Assembly (NCBI RefSeq): GCF_940677205.1
Contig: NZ_OW712331.1
Span: 1 to 64,000, forward strand
Direction: 5' to 3'
From: [Clostridium] colinum
GTDB lineage: Bacteria; Bacillota; Clostridia; Lachnospirales; CAG-274
DNA: 64,000 bases
The notes under the pieces are model-generated. The model made no database searches, was not told the origin of the DNA, and saw nothing but the letters and a program-made list of their open reading frames with translations. Below, piece after piece: positions 54,369 to 63,945 of the stretch; within the stretch, counting starts at the first letter, position 1; each line of letters begins with the position of its first letter. A program made the position numbers and the translations under genes.

Positions 54369-55400
54369 TTAATTTATAGTGTTAAGAGTTATTTCTATTT
54401 TAAATATATTATTTTTTTTATTAATATTAACTTGACCATTGTAGTTAGCTACTATGTTTTTAATGTTGTTTAACCCTATTTTATGACTTTCCCTATTATC
54501 TATATTTAAATTGATGCTATTTTCTTGTATTATAATTAATTTTTGATTTTTATGAATAATTGTTAAATTTACATCTTTTTTAGGGTCGGCATATTTTTCT
54601 ATATTAGATGCTATATTGTCAAATATACGCCTTAAATCATCTATTTTAAATATACATTTAAATTGGTTACAGTTAGATAAGTCTATTTTACAATTAAACT
54701 TATCTTCTAAAATTTCTTCCCATTCAAAACATAATTGTTTAATAAATAAATTACCGTTTTCTATTATTTTTGAAGGTTCATTTTCCTTGCCTAACAATTT
54801 ATCTGTAAGAGTTTTTATTTGTTCGGCTTTAGATATTATAAGGTTAATATAATTATCAAAATCATCTTTATTTAAATTTTCTTTAGTTTTTATATAGTCA
54901 GAATAAGCTAAAATAGAGGCAAGGGGAGTTCTTATATCGTGAGATAAGGAGCGTATCATATTTTCTCGTTCTTCTTTTAAGTCTTTTTCGTGTTTTAATA
55001 ATTCTTTTTGGGACAAAGATAAAAAGTTTATGCTTTCTGCTAGTTCTGTTAGTTCATTGTTACCTTCTACATTAATTATAAAATCCATATTGTTTTGCTT
55101 TAAATATTTTACACTGTTTATTATATAAACAATATAAGATATTTTTTCTTCTAAAAAAAATAAAAATAAAGATAAAAAAACGATAACACCGCCAAAAAAA
55201 CATATACTTTTTACCCATAAAGTAAATGTATCTTGTTGTAAAGAATTAAAAACAATATTATTTTTATATAAATAATTTTCGGTAATAGATAGAGAAGAAA
55301 AATATAAAAAATAAAATGAAAATATAGAAATAATAATACTAGCTAATAGCATTTCTAATATTTCTTTTAAAAGTTTGCTTTTAATACTTTTAATTAACAT
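54369..55400 (-). CDS. Sensor histidine kinase
   Basis: A membrane sensor kinase of 343 residues. Two membrane helices (about 14-38 and 62-84) flank a short extracellular loop of about 25 residues. A HAMP-like region follows, then the phosphoacceptor motif SLSHDIRTPLASI with the histidine near residue 154. The ATPase domain has the N-box FDNIASNIEKYA. In place of the usual DxGxG it has IIIQENSI, and SHKIGLNNIKNIV stands for the G2 box, which resembles GHKL/AgrC-type domains. It overlaps the response regulator gene by 11 bases. The short loop suggests a signal sensed in or near the membrane. Confidence 0.92.
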   Translation of the reverse strand: MLIKSIKSKLLKEILEMLLASIIISIFSFYFLYFSSLSITENYLYKNNIVFNSLQQDTFTLWVKSICFFGGVIVFLSLFLFFLEEKISYIVYIINSVKYLKQNNMDFIINVEGNNELTELAESINFLSLSQKELLKHEKDLKEERENMIRSLSHDIRTPLASILAYSDYIKTKENLNKDDFDNYINLIISKAEQIKTLTDKLLGKENEPSKIIENGNLFIKQLCFEWEEILEDKFNCKIDLSNCNQFKCIFKIDDLRRIFDNIASNIEKYADPKKDVNLTIIHKNQKLIIIQENSINLNIDNRESHKIGLNNIKNIVANYNGQVNINKKNNIFKIEITLNTIN

Positions 55401-56094
55401 AATAACCCTTTCCCCAAGCAGTTTTTATATATTTAGGATTTTTAGAACTATCTCCTAGCTTTTTACGTAAATTTTTTATATGCACCATTATAGTGTTATC
55501 TCCTATGGCATCTTCTTCCCATATACTTTGGTAAATATTTTCTAAAGAATATATTTTTTTATGATTTGTAATAAAAAGCTCTAAAATTTTAAATTCTGTA
55601 TAAGTTAAAACAATAACATTATCATCTTTTATAACAGATTGACTATCTAAATCTAATATTAAATCTTTAAATATAATTTTATTGTTAGACTTATTTTGTT
55701 CTATATTATTGTTATTATTATATTGTTTAGACCTTCTAATAAGAGCTTTAACTTTAAGCAAAATTTCCATATTAGAAAAAGGTTTTGTTATATAATCGTC
55801 TGCACCAACAGAAAATCCCATTACCTTATCCGACTCCCCAGTATAAGCCGTTAAAAATATAATAGGAGCAAAAAAATTTTTTCTTATTTCACTACTAGCT
55901 ACAAATCCATTCATTATAGACATATTTACATCTAAAATATATAAATCTATATCATTGTTAGCAAGGCTAAGGGCTTCTTGTCCATTAGTTGCTAAAACTA
56001 CGTCATAACCTTCACTTGTAAGTAGTATATTAAGTATGTCTCTTATATCTTTTTCATCATCTGCTATTAATATTTTATGTTTAATATTTTGCAT
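55390..56094 (-). CDS. OmpR-family response regulator
   Basis: A 234-residue regulator with an N-terminal receiver: acidic pair DDE near residues 12-14, phosphoacceptor D54 region in LYILDVNMSIMNG, and the conserved lysine in DYITKPFSN. A C-terminal winged helix follows (VLTYTEFKILELFITNHKKIYS ... DNTIMVHIKNLRKKLGD ... IKTAWGKGYYV). It is first in the operon, with the kinase overlapping its end. The partner genes that follow, two small membrane proteins, are possible targets. The signal is unknown. Confidence 0.95.
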   Translation of the reverse strand: MQNIKHKILIADDEKDIRDILNILLTSEGYDVVLATNGQEALSLANNDIDLYILDVNMSIMNGFVASSEIRKNFFAPIIFLTAYTGESDKVMGFSVGADDYITKPFSNMEILLKVKALIRRSKQYNNNNNIEQNKSNNKIIFKDLILDLDSQSVIKDDNVIVLTYTEFKILELFITNHKKIYSLENIYQSIWEEDAIGDNTIMVHIKNLRKKLGDSSKNPKYIKTAWGKGYYVN

Positions 56095-56209
56095 AAATAA
56101 AATTTCCTTTCTATATGAATTATAGGACTATAAATATATTATATAAAATAATTATGTAAAATAAAAGATATTTATAGATAAGCATAATTTTAAATTTTAT
56201 AAAAAGTTA

Positions 56210-56237
56210 TTGCTTTTATGTATATATGTATTATAAT
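56210..56237 (+). promoter_or_regulatory. pepF promoter
   Basis: TTGCTT (56210-56215), 16 bases, TATAAT (56232-56237). Confidence 0.6.
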
Positions 56238-56279
56238 GGATTTATAATATAATTACTTAATATAAAGGAGGCAACATAA

Positions 56280-58058
56280 ATGGAACAATTAAAACAAAGA
56301 AGTGAAATTTCAGAACAGTTTAAATGGAAAATAGAAGATTTAGTATCGTCTGATAAAGTTTGGGAAGAAAGATTTGAAACTTTAAAGAAAGACCTTACTA
56401 AAATGGATAGATTTAAAAATAATATTAATATTGAAAATTTATATGATAGCCTTTCTTTAAGAGATAAATTATCTAATGAAACAATGGTTCTTTATGTATA
56501 TGCTAATTTAAAGCAAAATGAAGATAGCACTAATAATTTTTATCAATCGTTATCTAGCAAGTCAGATAGCCTTATAAGTTTATATCAAAGTACGGTTGCA
56601 TTTTTGGAGCCAGAGATTTTAACGCTAGATGAAGATAAACTTTTAAATGCAGTTTCAAATGGAGATTTAAAATTATATAATCATTATATAAAAAATTTAC
56701 TTAGAACAAAAGCTCATATACTATCTACGGAAAAAGAAGAAATATTAGCTAATGTTTATGAGATAAGTCAATCGGCAGATAATATATTTTCTATGTTAAA
56801 TAATGCAGATGCCGATTTTGGATATATAAAAGATGAAAACGGTAAAGAGATAAAAGTTACACACGGTAATTATTCTATGCTTTTAGAAAGCCCTAATAGA
56901 AATATTAGAGAACAAGCCTTTAAGGCGGTTTATAAGTTTTATTATAGTTTAAAAAATACAATAGCTACAACATATACATCTAGTGTAAAGGCAGATATTT
57001 TTAATGCTAAAGTAAGAAACTATGACTCTTCTATACACCACGCATTATCAGAAACAAATGTTTCTTTAGAAGTATATAAAAACCTTATAGCTACTGTTCA
57101 TAAATTTTTACCAATTATGCATAAATATGTAGAGATTAGAAAAAAATGTTTAGGGCTTAAAGAAATACATTTTTATGATTTATATACGCCTATTGTTAAA
57201 GATGTAGATAAAAAAATAACTTTTGAAGAAGGTAAAAATATTACGTTAGAGGCCTTAAAACCTTTAGGTGAAGACTATATTAAAAATTTAAAAGAGGCTT
57301 TTGACAACCGTTGGATAGACATTTATGAAAATGTTGGCAAAAGAAGTGGAGCTTATGTATGGGGAGCTTATGGTTGCCACCCATTTGTGTCTTTAAACTA
57401 TACAGATACATTAGACGATATGTTTACATTAGCACATGAGATGGGACACGCTATGCATAGCTACTATACAGGTACAAATCAACCATATATTTATGGAGAT
57501 TATACTATATTTTTAGCAGAAGTAGCCTCTACTGTAAATGAAGCTTTATTAATGGAGCATTTATTAAAAACAACAAAGGATAATGATGAAAAACTTTACT
57601 TAATAAATCATTTTATGGAACAATTTAGAACAACTTTATTTAGACAAACTATGTTTGCAGAATTTGAAATGATTGTACACGAAAAAATGGAAAATGGCGA
57701 ACCTCAAACATTTGAGAGTCTTTGTGAAATATATAAAGATTTAAACATAAAATATTATGGAAACGATATAGTAATAGATGAAGAAATAACTTGGGAATGG
57801 GCTAGAATACCTCATTTTTATTCAGCTTTTTATGTATATCAATATGCAACAGGATATTCTTGTGCAATAGCTTTTTCTAAAAAAATATTAGAAGAAAATG
57901 GAAAAGATGCTTATCTTGGATTTTTAAAAAGTGGGTCTTCAGATTATTCAACAGAAATACTAAAAAAAGCAGGCGTTGATATTACTAAAAAAGAACCTAT
58001 AGAAGATGCTTTAAAAGTATTTGAAGACTTAGTTGCTCAAATGGAAAAAATATGTTAA
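56280..58058 (+). CDS. pepF: Oligoendopeptidase F
   Basis: An M3-family zinc metallopeptidase that cuts short peptides in the cytoplasm. The 592 residues match PepF. The zinc motif HEMGH is at 386-390 within TLAHEMGHAMHSYYTG, and the third ligand lies in the following FLAEVASTVNEALL. KRSGAYVWGAYG and FYVYQYATGYSCAIAF are conserved family stretches. An AAGGAGG ribosome site precedes the ATG. An M29 aminopeptidase gene follows after 13 bases, so the two probably cooperate in peptide breakdown. Confidence 0.95.
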   Translation: MEQLKQRSEISEQFKWKIEDLVSSDKVWEERFETLKKDLTKMDRFKNNINIENLYDSLSLRDKLSNETMVLYVYANLKQNEDSTNNFYQSLSSKSDSLISLYQSTVAFLEPEILTLDEDKLLNAVSNGDLKLYNHYIKNLLRTKAHILSTEKEEILANVYEISQSADNIFSMLNNADADFGYIKDENGKEIKVTHGNYSMLLESPNRNIREQAFKAVYKFYYSLKNTIATTYTSSVKADIFNAKVRNYDSSIHHALSETNVSLEVYKNLIATVHKFLPIMHKYVEIRKKCLGLKEIHFYDLYTPIVKDVDKKITFEEGKNITLEALKPLGEDYIKNLKEAFDNRWIDIYENVGKRSGAYVWGAYGCHPFVSLNYTDTLDDMFTLAHEMGHAMHSYYTGTNQPYIYGDYTIFLAEVASTVNEALLMEHLLKTTKDNDEKLYLINHFMEQFRTTLFRQTMFAEFEMIVHEKMENGEPQTFESLCEIYKDLNIKYYGNDIVIDEEITWEWARIPHFYSAFYVYQYATGYSCAIAFSKKILEENGKDAYLGFLKSGSSDYSTEILKKAGVDITKKEPIEDALKVFEDLVAQMEKIC

Positions 58059-58071
58059 TAAGGAGGATAAT

Positions 58072-59184
58072 ATGGACGAAAGAATTAAAAAATTAGCTAA
58101 AAATTTAATAAATTATTCTTGTAATTTGAAAAAAGGCGAAAAAGTATTAATATCTAGTGGAGGCTTTTACGATATGCCTCTTGTTAAAGCATTAATAAAA
58201 GAGGCTTATAACGTAGGTGCAATACCTTTTGTAGAAATTAACCATAATAGTATACAAAGAGAACTTTTATTAAATACAAATGAAGAACAACTAAACCTTA
58301 TGGCAGATATAGACGGCAAAAGAATGGAAGCTATGGATGCATATATTGGTATTGGGGCACAAGATAACAACAGTGAGCTTTCAGATGTACCTAGCCAAAA
58401 TATGCAAATGTATTCAAATCTTTATAGTAAAAGAGTGCATCAAGAAATAAGGCTTAATAAAAAATGGGTTGTTTTAAGATATCCAACACCTAATATGGCT
58501 CAGTCTGCCGGTACAAGCTTAGAGGCTTTTGAAGAGTTTTATTTTAAAGTATGTAACCTTGATTATAGCAAAATGTCTAAGGCTATGGATAGTCTTGTTT
58601 CTTTAATGAATAAGACAGATAAAGTTCGTATTGTAGCTAAAGACACAGACATTAGTTTTTCTATAAAAAATATACCGTCTGTTAAATGTGCAGGAGAGAT
58701 GAATATACCTGATGGAGAGGTTTATTCAGCACCAGTTAAAGATAGTGTAAATGGGTATATAACATATAACACTTCTTCAGAATATCAAGGGTTTACTTAT
58801 GAAAATGTAAGGCTAGAGTTTGAAAATGGAAAAATAATAAAAGCTACTGCTAATGATACAGAACGTATAAATAAAGTATTTGATTCGGACGAAGGTGCTA
58901 GATATGTAGGAGAATTTGCAATAGGTGTAAATCCTTATATATTAAAGCCAATGAATAATATTTTGTTTGATGAAAAAATAATGGGTAGTATACATTTTAC
59001 ACCAGGAAATGCTTATGATGACGCAGACAATGGTAATAGAAGTAGTGTTCATTGGGATTTAGTTTTAATACAAACTAAAGAATATGGTGGTGGAGAAATA
59101 TATTTTGATGATGTATTAATTAGAAAAGATGGATTATTTGTTATAGATGAGCTTAAATGTTTAAATCCAGAAAATTTAATATAG
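58072..59184 (+). CDS. M29-family aminopeptidase (AmpS/PepS type)
   Basis: A metal-dependent leucyl aminopeptidase of 370 residues. It begins ERIKKLAKNLINYSCNLKKGEKVLI, as family members do. Metal and active-site regions are visible in NIPDGEVYSAPVKDSVNG, EFAIGVNPYI, MGSIHFTPGNAYDDADNGNRSSVHWDLVLIQ and GGGEIYFDD. An in-frame start 13 codons upstream (58033) lies inside pepF; the ATG at 58072 follows AAGGAGG and is chosen. It is the second gene of the pepF operon. The composite repeat D follows. Confidence 0.93.
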   Translation: MDERIKKLAKNLINYSCNLKKGEKVLISSGGFYDMPLVKALIKEAYNVGAIPFVEINHNSIQRELLLNTNEEQLNLMADIDGKRMEAMDAYIGIGAQDNNSELSDVPSQNMQMYSNLYSKRVHQEIRLNKKWVVLRYPTPNMAQSAGTSLEAFEEFYFKVCNLDYSKMSKAMDSLVSLMNKTDKVRIVAKDTDISFSIKNIPSVKCAGEMNIPDGEVYSAPVKDSVNGYITYNTSSEYQGFTYENVRLEFENGKIIKATANDTERINKVFDSDEGARYVGEFAIGVNPYILKPMNNILFDEKIMGSIHFTPGNAYDDADNGNRSSVHWDLVLIQTKEYGGGEIYFDDVLIRKDGLFVIDELKCLNPENLI

Positions 59185-59192
59185 ATATTTTC

Positions 59193-59292
59193 AAAAAAAT
59201 AACAAAATTATTTTTTTGAGGTACTGTACGAAAAAAATCTGATTTCTTCGTACAAGGGCTAAAGCCCCTAAAAATCTAGCTTTTTATACAAT
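59193..59292. repeat. Composite hairpin repeat, copy D
   Basis: AAAAAAATAACAA ... TTATTTTTTTGAGGTACTG, then TGTACGAA / TTCGTACA and GGGCT-AAA-GCCCC, and the closing arm AAAATCTAGCTTTTTATAC. It shares most positions with copies A and C. After it are small hairpins (ATGC-AAA-GCAT at about 59323-59333). The 220-base gap between the aminopeptidase and mfd is otherwise empty. Confidence 0.85.
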
Positions 59293-59357
59293 GCGAGGCA
59301 AAGCCCTTCTTGCGATTAGAATTTTATGCAAAGCATAAAAATAAAAAAGTTACTGCT

Positions 59358-59400
59358 AAAAATATGAGGGTGTAGAGAAAGTCTACACCCTCATATTTTT
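59358..59400. terminator. Bidirectional terminator between the aminopeptidase and mfd
   Basis: A 19-bp stem ending AGGGTGTAGA / TCTACACCCT with A- and T-tracts. The core belongs to the short palindrome family. It ends the mfd operon on the minus strand. Confidence 0.85.
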
Positions 59401-59404
59401 AGTT

Positions 59405-62400
59405 TTATATTAAAAATAAAAATACATCTTTAAGATTATTTACAAAGTCTTCTTTATTATCTTTAATATTATATTGTAAAGTTCCATTAAAAGAAAAGTT
59501 TTTATTAGTTGTTAATAAATTTTTTAGCTTTTCTATATCTACTTTATTGTCATCATTAAACTTTATAGATATAGTGTTGCCACATTGAGATATTTTATTA
59601 ACCCCTAAGTTGTTTGCATATGATTTCATTAAGGCAATATTTAAAAGATTTTGAACAGCCTTTGGTAAATTTCCAAATCTATCTTCTAGCTCGTCTTGAA
59701 TATCAAAAAAGTTGGCTTCAGTTTTTATATTAGCTATTTTTTTATACATTTCTAATTTTTGTGTTTCATTTTCTATATAGCTATTAGATATATAGGCATT
59801 TATAGATATATCTACAAGAGTTTCAAATTCTTTAATTTCTTCACCTTTAAGCTCTCTTACACATTGGTCTAAAAGTTTACAATACATTTCATATCCTATA
59901 ATATCCATATGTCCGTGTTGTTGAGACCCAAGAAGGTTGCCAGCACCTCTTATTTCTAAATCACGCATAGCGATTTTAAAACCAGAACCAAATTCTGTAA
60001 ATTCTTTTATAGTTTGTAGCCTTTTTTCTGAAGTTTCTTGTAAAATTTTATCTTCTTTATACATAAGGTATGCAAAAGATGTTTTATTAGAACGTCCTAC
60101 ACGGCCTCTAAGCTGGTATAATTGGCTAAGCCCCATACGGTCGGCATTATTTATAATTATAGTATTTACATTTGATATATCAAGGCCAGTTTCTATAATA
60201 GTGGTACATACAAGAACGTTTATTTCATTTTTCATAAACCCTAACATAACTTTTTCAAGTTCACGTTCGCTCATCTGTCCGTGGGCAAATGAAACAACGG
60301 CATCTGGTACAAATGATTGAATTTTTTCAGTCTCTTCTTCTATATTATGTACTCTGTTATGAAGGTAATAAACTTGACCGCCTCTAGCAAGCTCACGGTT
60401 TATAGCATTTTTTATAGATTCTATGTCATATTCTAAAACGTATGTTTGAACGGGCATTCTTTCACGAGGAGGGTCTTCAAGTAAGCTCATATCTCTTATA
60501 CCAGTCATACTCATATGAAGAGTACGAGGGATAGGCGTTGCCGATAATGTTAATACGTCTACATTATCTTTTAAAGCCTTTAATTTTTCTTTATGTCTTA
60601 CACCAAATCGTTGTTCTTCATCTATTATAATAAGCCCTAAGTCTTTAAATTTTATATCTTTAGATAAAATTCTATGTGTACCAATTACAATATCAACATC
60701 ACCAGTAGCAATACCTTTGATAGTTGCTTTTTGTTGGGCAGGAGTTCTAAACCGGCTAAGCATATCTACATTTATAGGATAGCGTTTCATTCTGTTTGAA
60801 AAAGTTTGATAATGTTGTTGTGCAAGAATTGTAGTAGGCACTAAAAATACAACTTGTTTTTTATCTTGCACAGCCTTAAAAGCCGCTCTTATAGCAACTT
60901 CAGTTTTTCCAAAACCAACATCACCGCATATAAGCCTATCCATTACTTTGTCGCTTTCCATATCGCTTTTAACATCTTGTATGGCGTTTAACTGGTCGTC
61001 TGTTTCTTCAAAAGGGAAACTATCTTCAAATTCGGTTTGCCATATGTTATCTTTAGAAAAAATAAATCCTTTGTTTTGTTGTCTTTTAGCATATAATTCT
61101 ACTAAATCTTTAGCTAAAAATTCGATAGATTTTTTTGCTTTAGCTTTAGCAACACTCCATTGCTTGCCACCTAGTTTGTTTATTTTTGGTGTGGCAGACC
61201 CACCAGATACATATTTTTGTATCATATCAAGCTGGTTTACAGATACATATAATATACCATCATCTTCGTAGCCAAGCTTTAAATAGTCTTTACTAATACC
61301 ATCGGTAACCATTTTTTCTATACCACAAAAAATAGCAATACCGTGGTTATCGTGTACTACATAATCACCTATTTTAAGGTCTGTAAAACTTTCTATTTTT
61401 GTACCTTTTTTTCGTTTAGTTGTTTTTTTCTTTTTCTTTTCTTCCCCAAAAAGCTCTTTAGCAGAAAATAATACAAACTTTTCTTTAGGATATTCAAAGC
61501 CTTTGTTTAAGCTACCTCTTACTATATATACAATACCTTTATGTATAGTATAGTTTGTTGATAGTTTTTCTTCATTTAAAAATATAGAGGTTATATTATT
61601 TTCATTAAATTCTTTTTCTAGTCGTTCACATCTAGTTGTACCACTAGCTAAAAATACTATTGTATAGTTAAGGTTTTTATAGCTTTTAAGCTCATCATAT
61701 AAGCCCTCTAGACTATTTTTTTCAATAGGAGAATTTTTTACATCAAAATGTATAATTTGTTTTGGAGAAAAATCTTTTAATGTTTGCTCTATGTTTACTA
61801 ATAATATTTTTTGAAAGTCTTTGCTAAAATTTAATATATCATCATAATCAAAAATCATTTGATTTTGACAAGGTAAAATTTCACCTTTTAATATACGACC
61901 TTTTAAACTATCTAAAAATTCATTTTTAGTAATATTAGCTTTTTCTCTTATGCGGTTTGGGCTATCAAAATAAATTATAGTATTTTTATCTAAATAGTCT
62001 AATAAGGTTGTATTATCTTCATAAAAAAATTGTATGTATTTATCTATGCCAGAAAATGTTTTTTGTGTTTTTAATTTTTCTATAACCTCTTGTGTATGAG
62101 ATGTTAAATTTAATAATTCTTCATTTTTTTCATTTTCCTTAAAAATTTTTTTAGCTTTTTCAAATTCTGCTAATAGATTTTTTATTGCAATTTGTATATC
62201 ATTTTCTTCATAAACAAGCTCACGCATAGGATATATAGTTATATTATCAATATTTTCTATAGACCTACCAGAAAATGAGTCTAAAAGCCTAATAGAGTCT
62301 ATTTGGTCGTCCCAAAGCTCTATCCTAAATGCATTTTCCAATATAGGGCTAAAAATATCTATTATGCCACCTCTTACAGAAAATTGTCCTATACCTTCTA

Positions 62401-62899
62401 CAAAACTAGTTTTTTCATAGCCCATAAAAACAAGCTTTTTAGATAAATCTTCAATATTTAACGTATCGCCTATTTTAAAATTTAAAATAAAGTTTTTAAA
62501 TATGTCCTTTTTTACAAGTCTATCAAATAATGCATCTATGGATAAAACAATAACTATATTGTCGTTAGATAAAATATTTTTTATAACATCAAAACGATAT
62601 TTTATAATATCACGGCTTTTTACATCAGCACTATAAAATACAACGTCTTTGCTAGGGTAGTAAAAAACTTTATCTTTAAAGAAAAATTTTAAATCATCAT
62701 AGAAATTTTTAGCTATAAGTTCGTTTTCACAAATAATAAGGCTAGAATTATTAAAATTTTGAGCTATACTATAAATTATATGGCTTTTTTGTGAGTCTAA
62801 AAGGTTAGATAAAAGTAAAGGGTTTGTTTCATTTTTTAAACAGTCAAATATAGTATTAAAAGATTTATTTTCTTTTATTATATCGTTAAATAAATTCAT
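59405..62899 (-). CDS. mfd: Transcription-repair coupling factor Mfd
   Basis: Mfd pushes stalled RNA polymerase off damaged DNA and recruits UvrA. The 1164 residues match the family. The N-terminal UvrB-like part has FSVRGGIIDIFSP. The RNA polymerase-interacting domain starts near FTDLKIGDYVVHDNHGIAIFCGIEKM. The helicase motor has GDVGFGKTEVAIRAAF (Walker A), IIIDEEQRFGVRHKEKLK (DEEQ box), LSATPIPRTLHMSMTGIRD and QLRGRVGRSNK. The C-terminal TRCF domain follows. It starts 11 bases after pth, the usual Firmicutes order. Confidence 0.97.
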   Translation of the reverse strand: MNLFNDIIKENKSFNTIFDCLKNETNPLLLSNLLDSQKSHIIYSIAQNFNNSSLIICENELIAKNFYDDLKFFFKDKVFYYPSKDVVFYSADVKSRDIIKYRFDVIKNILSNDNIVIVLSIDALFDRLVKKDIFKNFILNFKIGDTLNIEDLSKKLVFMGYEKTSFVEGIGQFSVRGGIIDIFSPILENAFRIELWDDQIDSIRLLDSFSGRSIENIDNITIYPMRELVYEENDIQIAIKNLLAEFEKAKKIFKENEKNEELLNLTSHTQEVIEKLKTQKTFSGIDKYIQFFYEDNTTLLDYLDKNTIIYFDSPNRIREKANITKNEFLDSLKGRILKGEILPCQNQMIFDYDDILNFSKDFQKILLVNIEQTLKDFSPKQIIHFDVKNSPIEKNSLEGLYDELKSYKNLNYTIVFLASGTTRCERLEKEFNENNITSIFLNEEKLSTNYTIHKGIVYIVRGSLNKGFEYPKEKFVLFSAKELFGEEKKKKKTTKRKKGTKIESFTDLKIGDYVVHDNHGIAIFCGIEKMVTDGISKDYLKLGYEDDGILYVSVNQLDMIQKYVSGGSATPKINKLGGKQWSVAKAKAKKSIEFLAKDLVELYAKRQQNKGFIFSKDNIWQTEFEDSFPFEETDDQLNAIQDVKSDMESDKVMDRLICGDVGFGKTEVAIRAAFKAVQDKKQVVFLVPTTILAQQHYQTFSNRMKRYPINVDMLSRFRTPAQQKATIKGIATGDVDIVIGTHRILSKDIKFKDLGLIIIDEEQRFGVRHKEKLKALKDNVDVLTLSATPIPRTLHMSMTGIRDMSLLEDPPRERMPVQTYVLEYDIESIKNAINRELARGGQVYYLHNRVHNIEEETEKIQSFVPDAVVSFAHGQMSERELEKVMLGFMKNEINVLVCTTIIETGLDISNVNTIIINNADRMGLSQLYQLRGRVGRSNKTSFAYLMYKEDKILQETSEKRLQTIKEFTEFGSGFKIAMRDLEIRGAGNLLGSQQHGHMDIIGYEMYCKLLDQCVRELKGEEIKEFETLVDISINAYISNSYIENETQKLEMYKKIANIKTEANFFDIQDELEDRFGNLPKAVQNLLNIALMKSYANNLGVNKISQCGNTISIKFNDDNKVDIEKLKNLLTTNKNFSFNGTLQYNIKDNKEDFVNNLKDVFLFLI

Positions 62900-62910
62900 A
62901 AAATCACCAT

Positions 62911-63501
62911 CTATTCACCTTTTTTAATTTTTTTGTTAAATAAATTCATAGCATTTGATAACCCATTTTCTTTATCTTTAATAAATATATTAATAGCATC
63001 TGCTGCATATGTTATGCCGTTTATAATGTCATTTTCTTCTTCTTTGTTAAATTTTGATAAAACAAAATTAGCCAAAGTATAATGGTTTGGCTTTTGGCCA
63101 ACACCTATTCTAAGGCGCGGAAATTCATCACTATTAAGATGATATATAATATTTTTTAAACCATTTTGTCCACCGTCTGACCCTTTTTTTCGTATTCTTA
63201 TAGACCCAATAGGTAAATTTACATCATCACATATAACCATAATATCAGAAAGGCTTATATCTTTATAAAAATTCAAAAACTCTCTAACACATTCACCGCT
63301 AAGGTTCATATATGTTAAAGGTTTTATTAATATAACTTTTTCACCGTGTATTATATCTTCTCCATAAATAGATTTAAATTTGCTTTTATTAACATTTATA
63401 TTAAAATCATATGCAAGCTTATCAATAGTTTCAAAGCCAACATTATGTCTTGTCCATTTATATTCATTTCCAGGATTACCTAGACCTATTATTAATTTCA
63501 A
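62911..63501 (-). CDS. pth: Peptidyl-tRNA hydrolase
   Basis: Pth releases peptides from tRNAs that fell off ribosomes. The 196 residues begin KLIIGLGNPGNEYKWTRHNVGF, with the catalytic histidine in TRHNVG. They have IVKPLTYMNLSG-type KPLTYMNLSGE, VICDDVNLPIGSIRIRKKGSDGGQNGLKNI and FPRLRIGVG. mfd follows by 11 bases and a GNAT gene precedes by 24, forming a GNAT-pth-mfd unit on the minus strand. Intact. Confidence 0.96.
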   Translation of the reverse strand: MKLIIGLGNPGNEYKWTRHNVGFETIDKLAYDFNINVNKSKFKSIYGEDIIHGEKVILIKPLTYMNLSGECVREFLNFYKDISLSDIMVICDDVNLPIGSIRIRKKGSDGGQNGLKNIIYHLNSDEFPRLRIGVGQKPNHYTLANFVLSKFNKEEENDIINGITYAADAINIFIKDKENGLSNAMNLFNKKIKKGE

Positions 63502-63525
63502 TTTTTTAGTCCCCCCTTTAAAATG

Positions 63526-63945
63526 TTAAAGTTTTATTTTCATATTTATATGAGGTATATTAGCCTCTAAAAATTCTTCGCCTAATTGTTTAAAGCCTAA
63601 TTTTTCATAAAAATTTTTTGCATAGCTTTGGGCGTGGATAAACACTTCTTTAAACCCCATATTTTTAGCTTCTTTTAATAAAAACTTAATTAAATTTGTT
63701 GCATATCCTTTGTTTCTATAATCTTTTAATATTGCAACACGCCCTATATACATTTTTTTATTTATTTCAATAAGCCTACCAGTACCAATAGGCTTATTAT
63801 CAATTGTTAAAATAACATTTTTAGCATATTTATCACTACCATCTATTTCTGTATGCTTAGGTATGCCTTGTTCTTTTATAAAAACTTCTTCTCTTATATA
63901 AAAAGCAAGATTTATATTTGTATCGTCTGTAAAAAATATTTCCAT
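63526..63945 (-). CDS. GNAT-family N-acetyltransferase
   Basis: A 139-residue acetyl-CoA-dependent acetyltransferase. It resembles the YjcF/ElaA-like group by its start: AFYIREEVFIKEQGIPKHTEID. The acetyl-CoA loop is VAILKDYRNKGYATNLIKFLL, and the C-terminal part has HAQSYAKNFYEKLGFKQLGEEFLEANIPHINM. The acceptor is unknown. It is the first gene before pth and mfd. A ribosome site (AGGAGA) lies upstream, and the last 55 bases of the window hold nothing else that can be assigned. Confidence 0.9.
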   Translation of the reverse strand: MEIFFTDDTNINLAFYIREEVFIKEQGIPKHTEIDGSDKYAKNVILTIDNKPIGTGRLIEINKKMYIGRVAILKDYRNKGYATNLIKFLLKEAKNMGFKEVFIHAQSYAKNFYEKLGFKQLGEEFLEANIPHINMKIKL

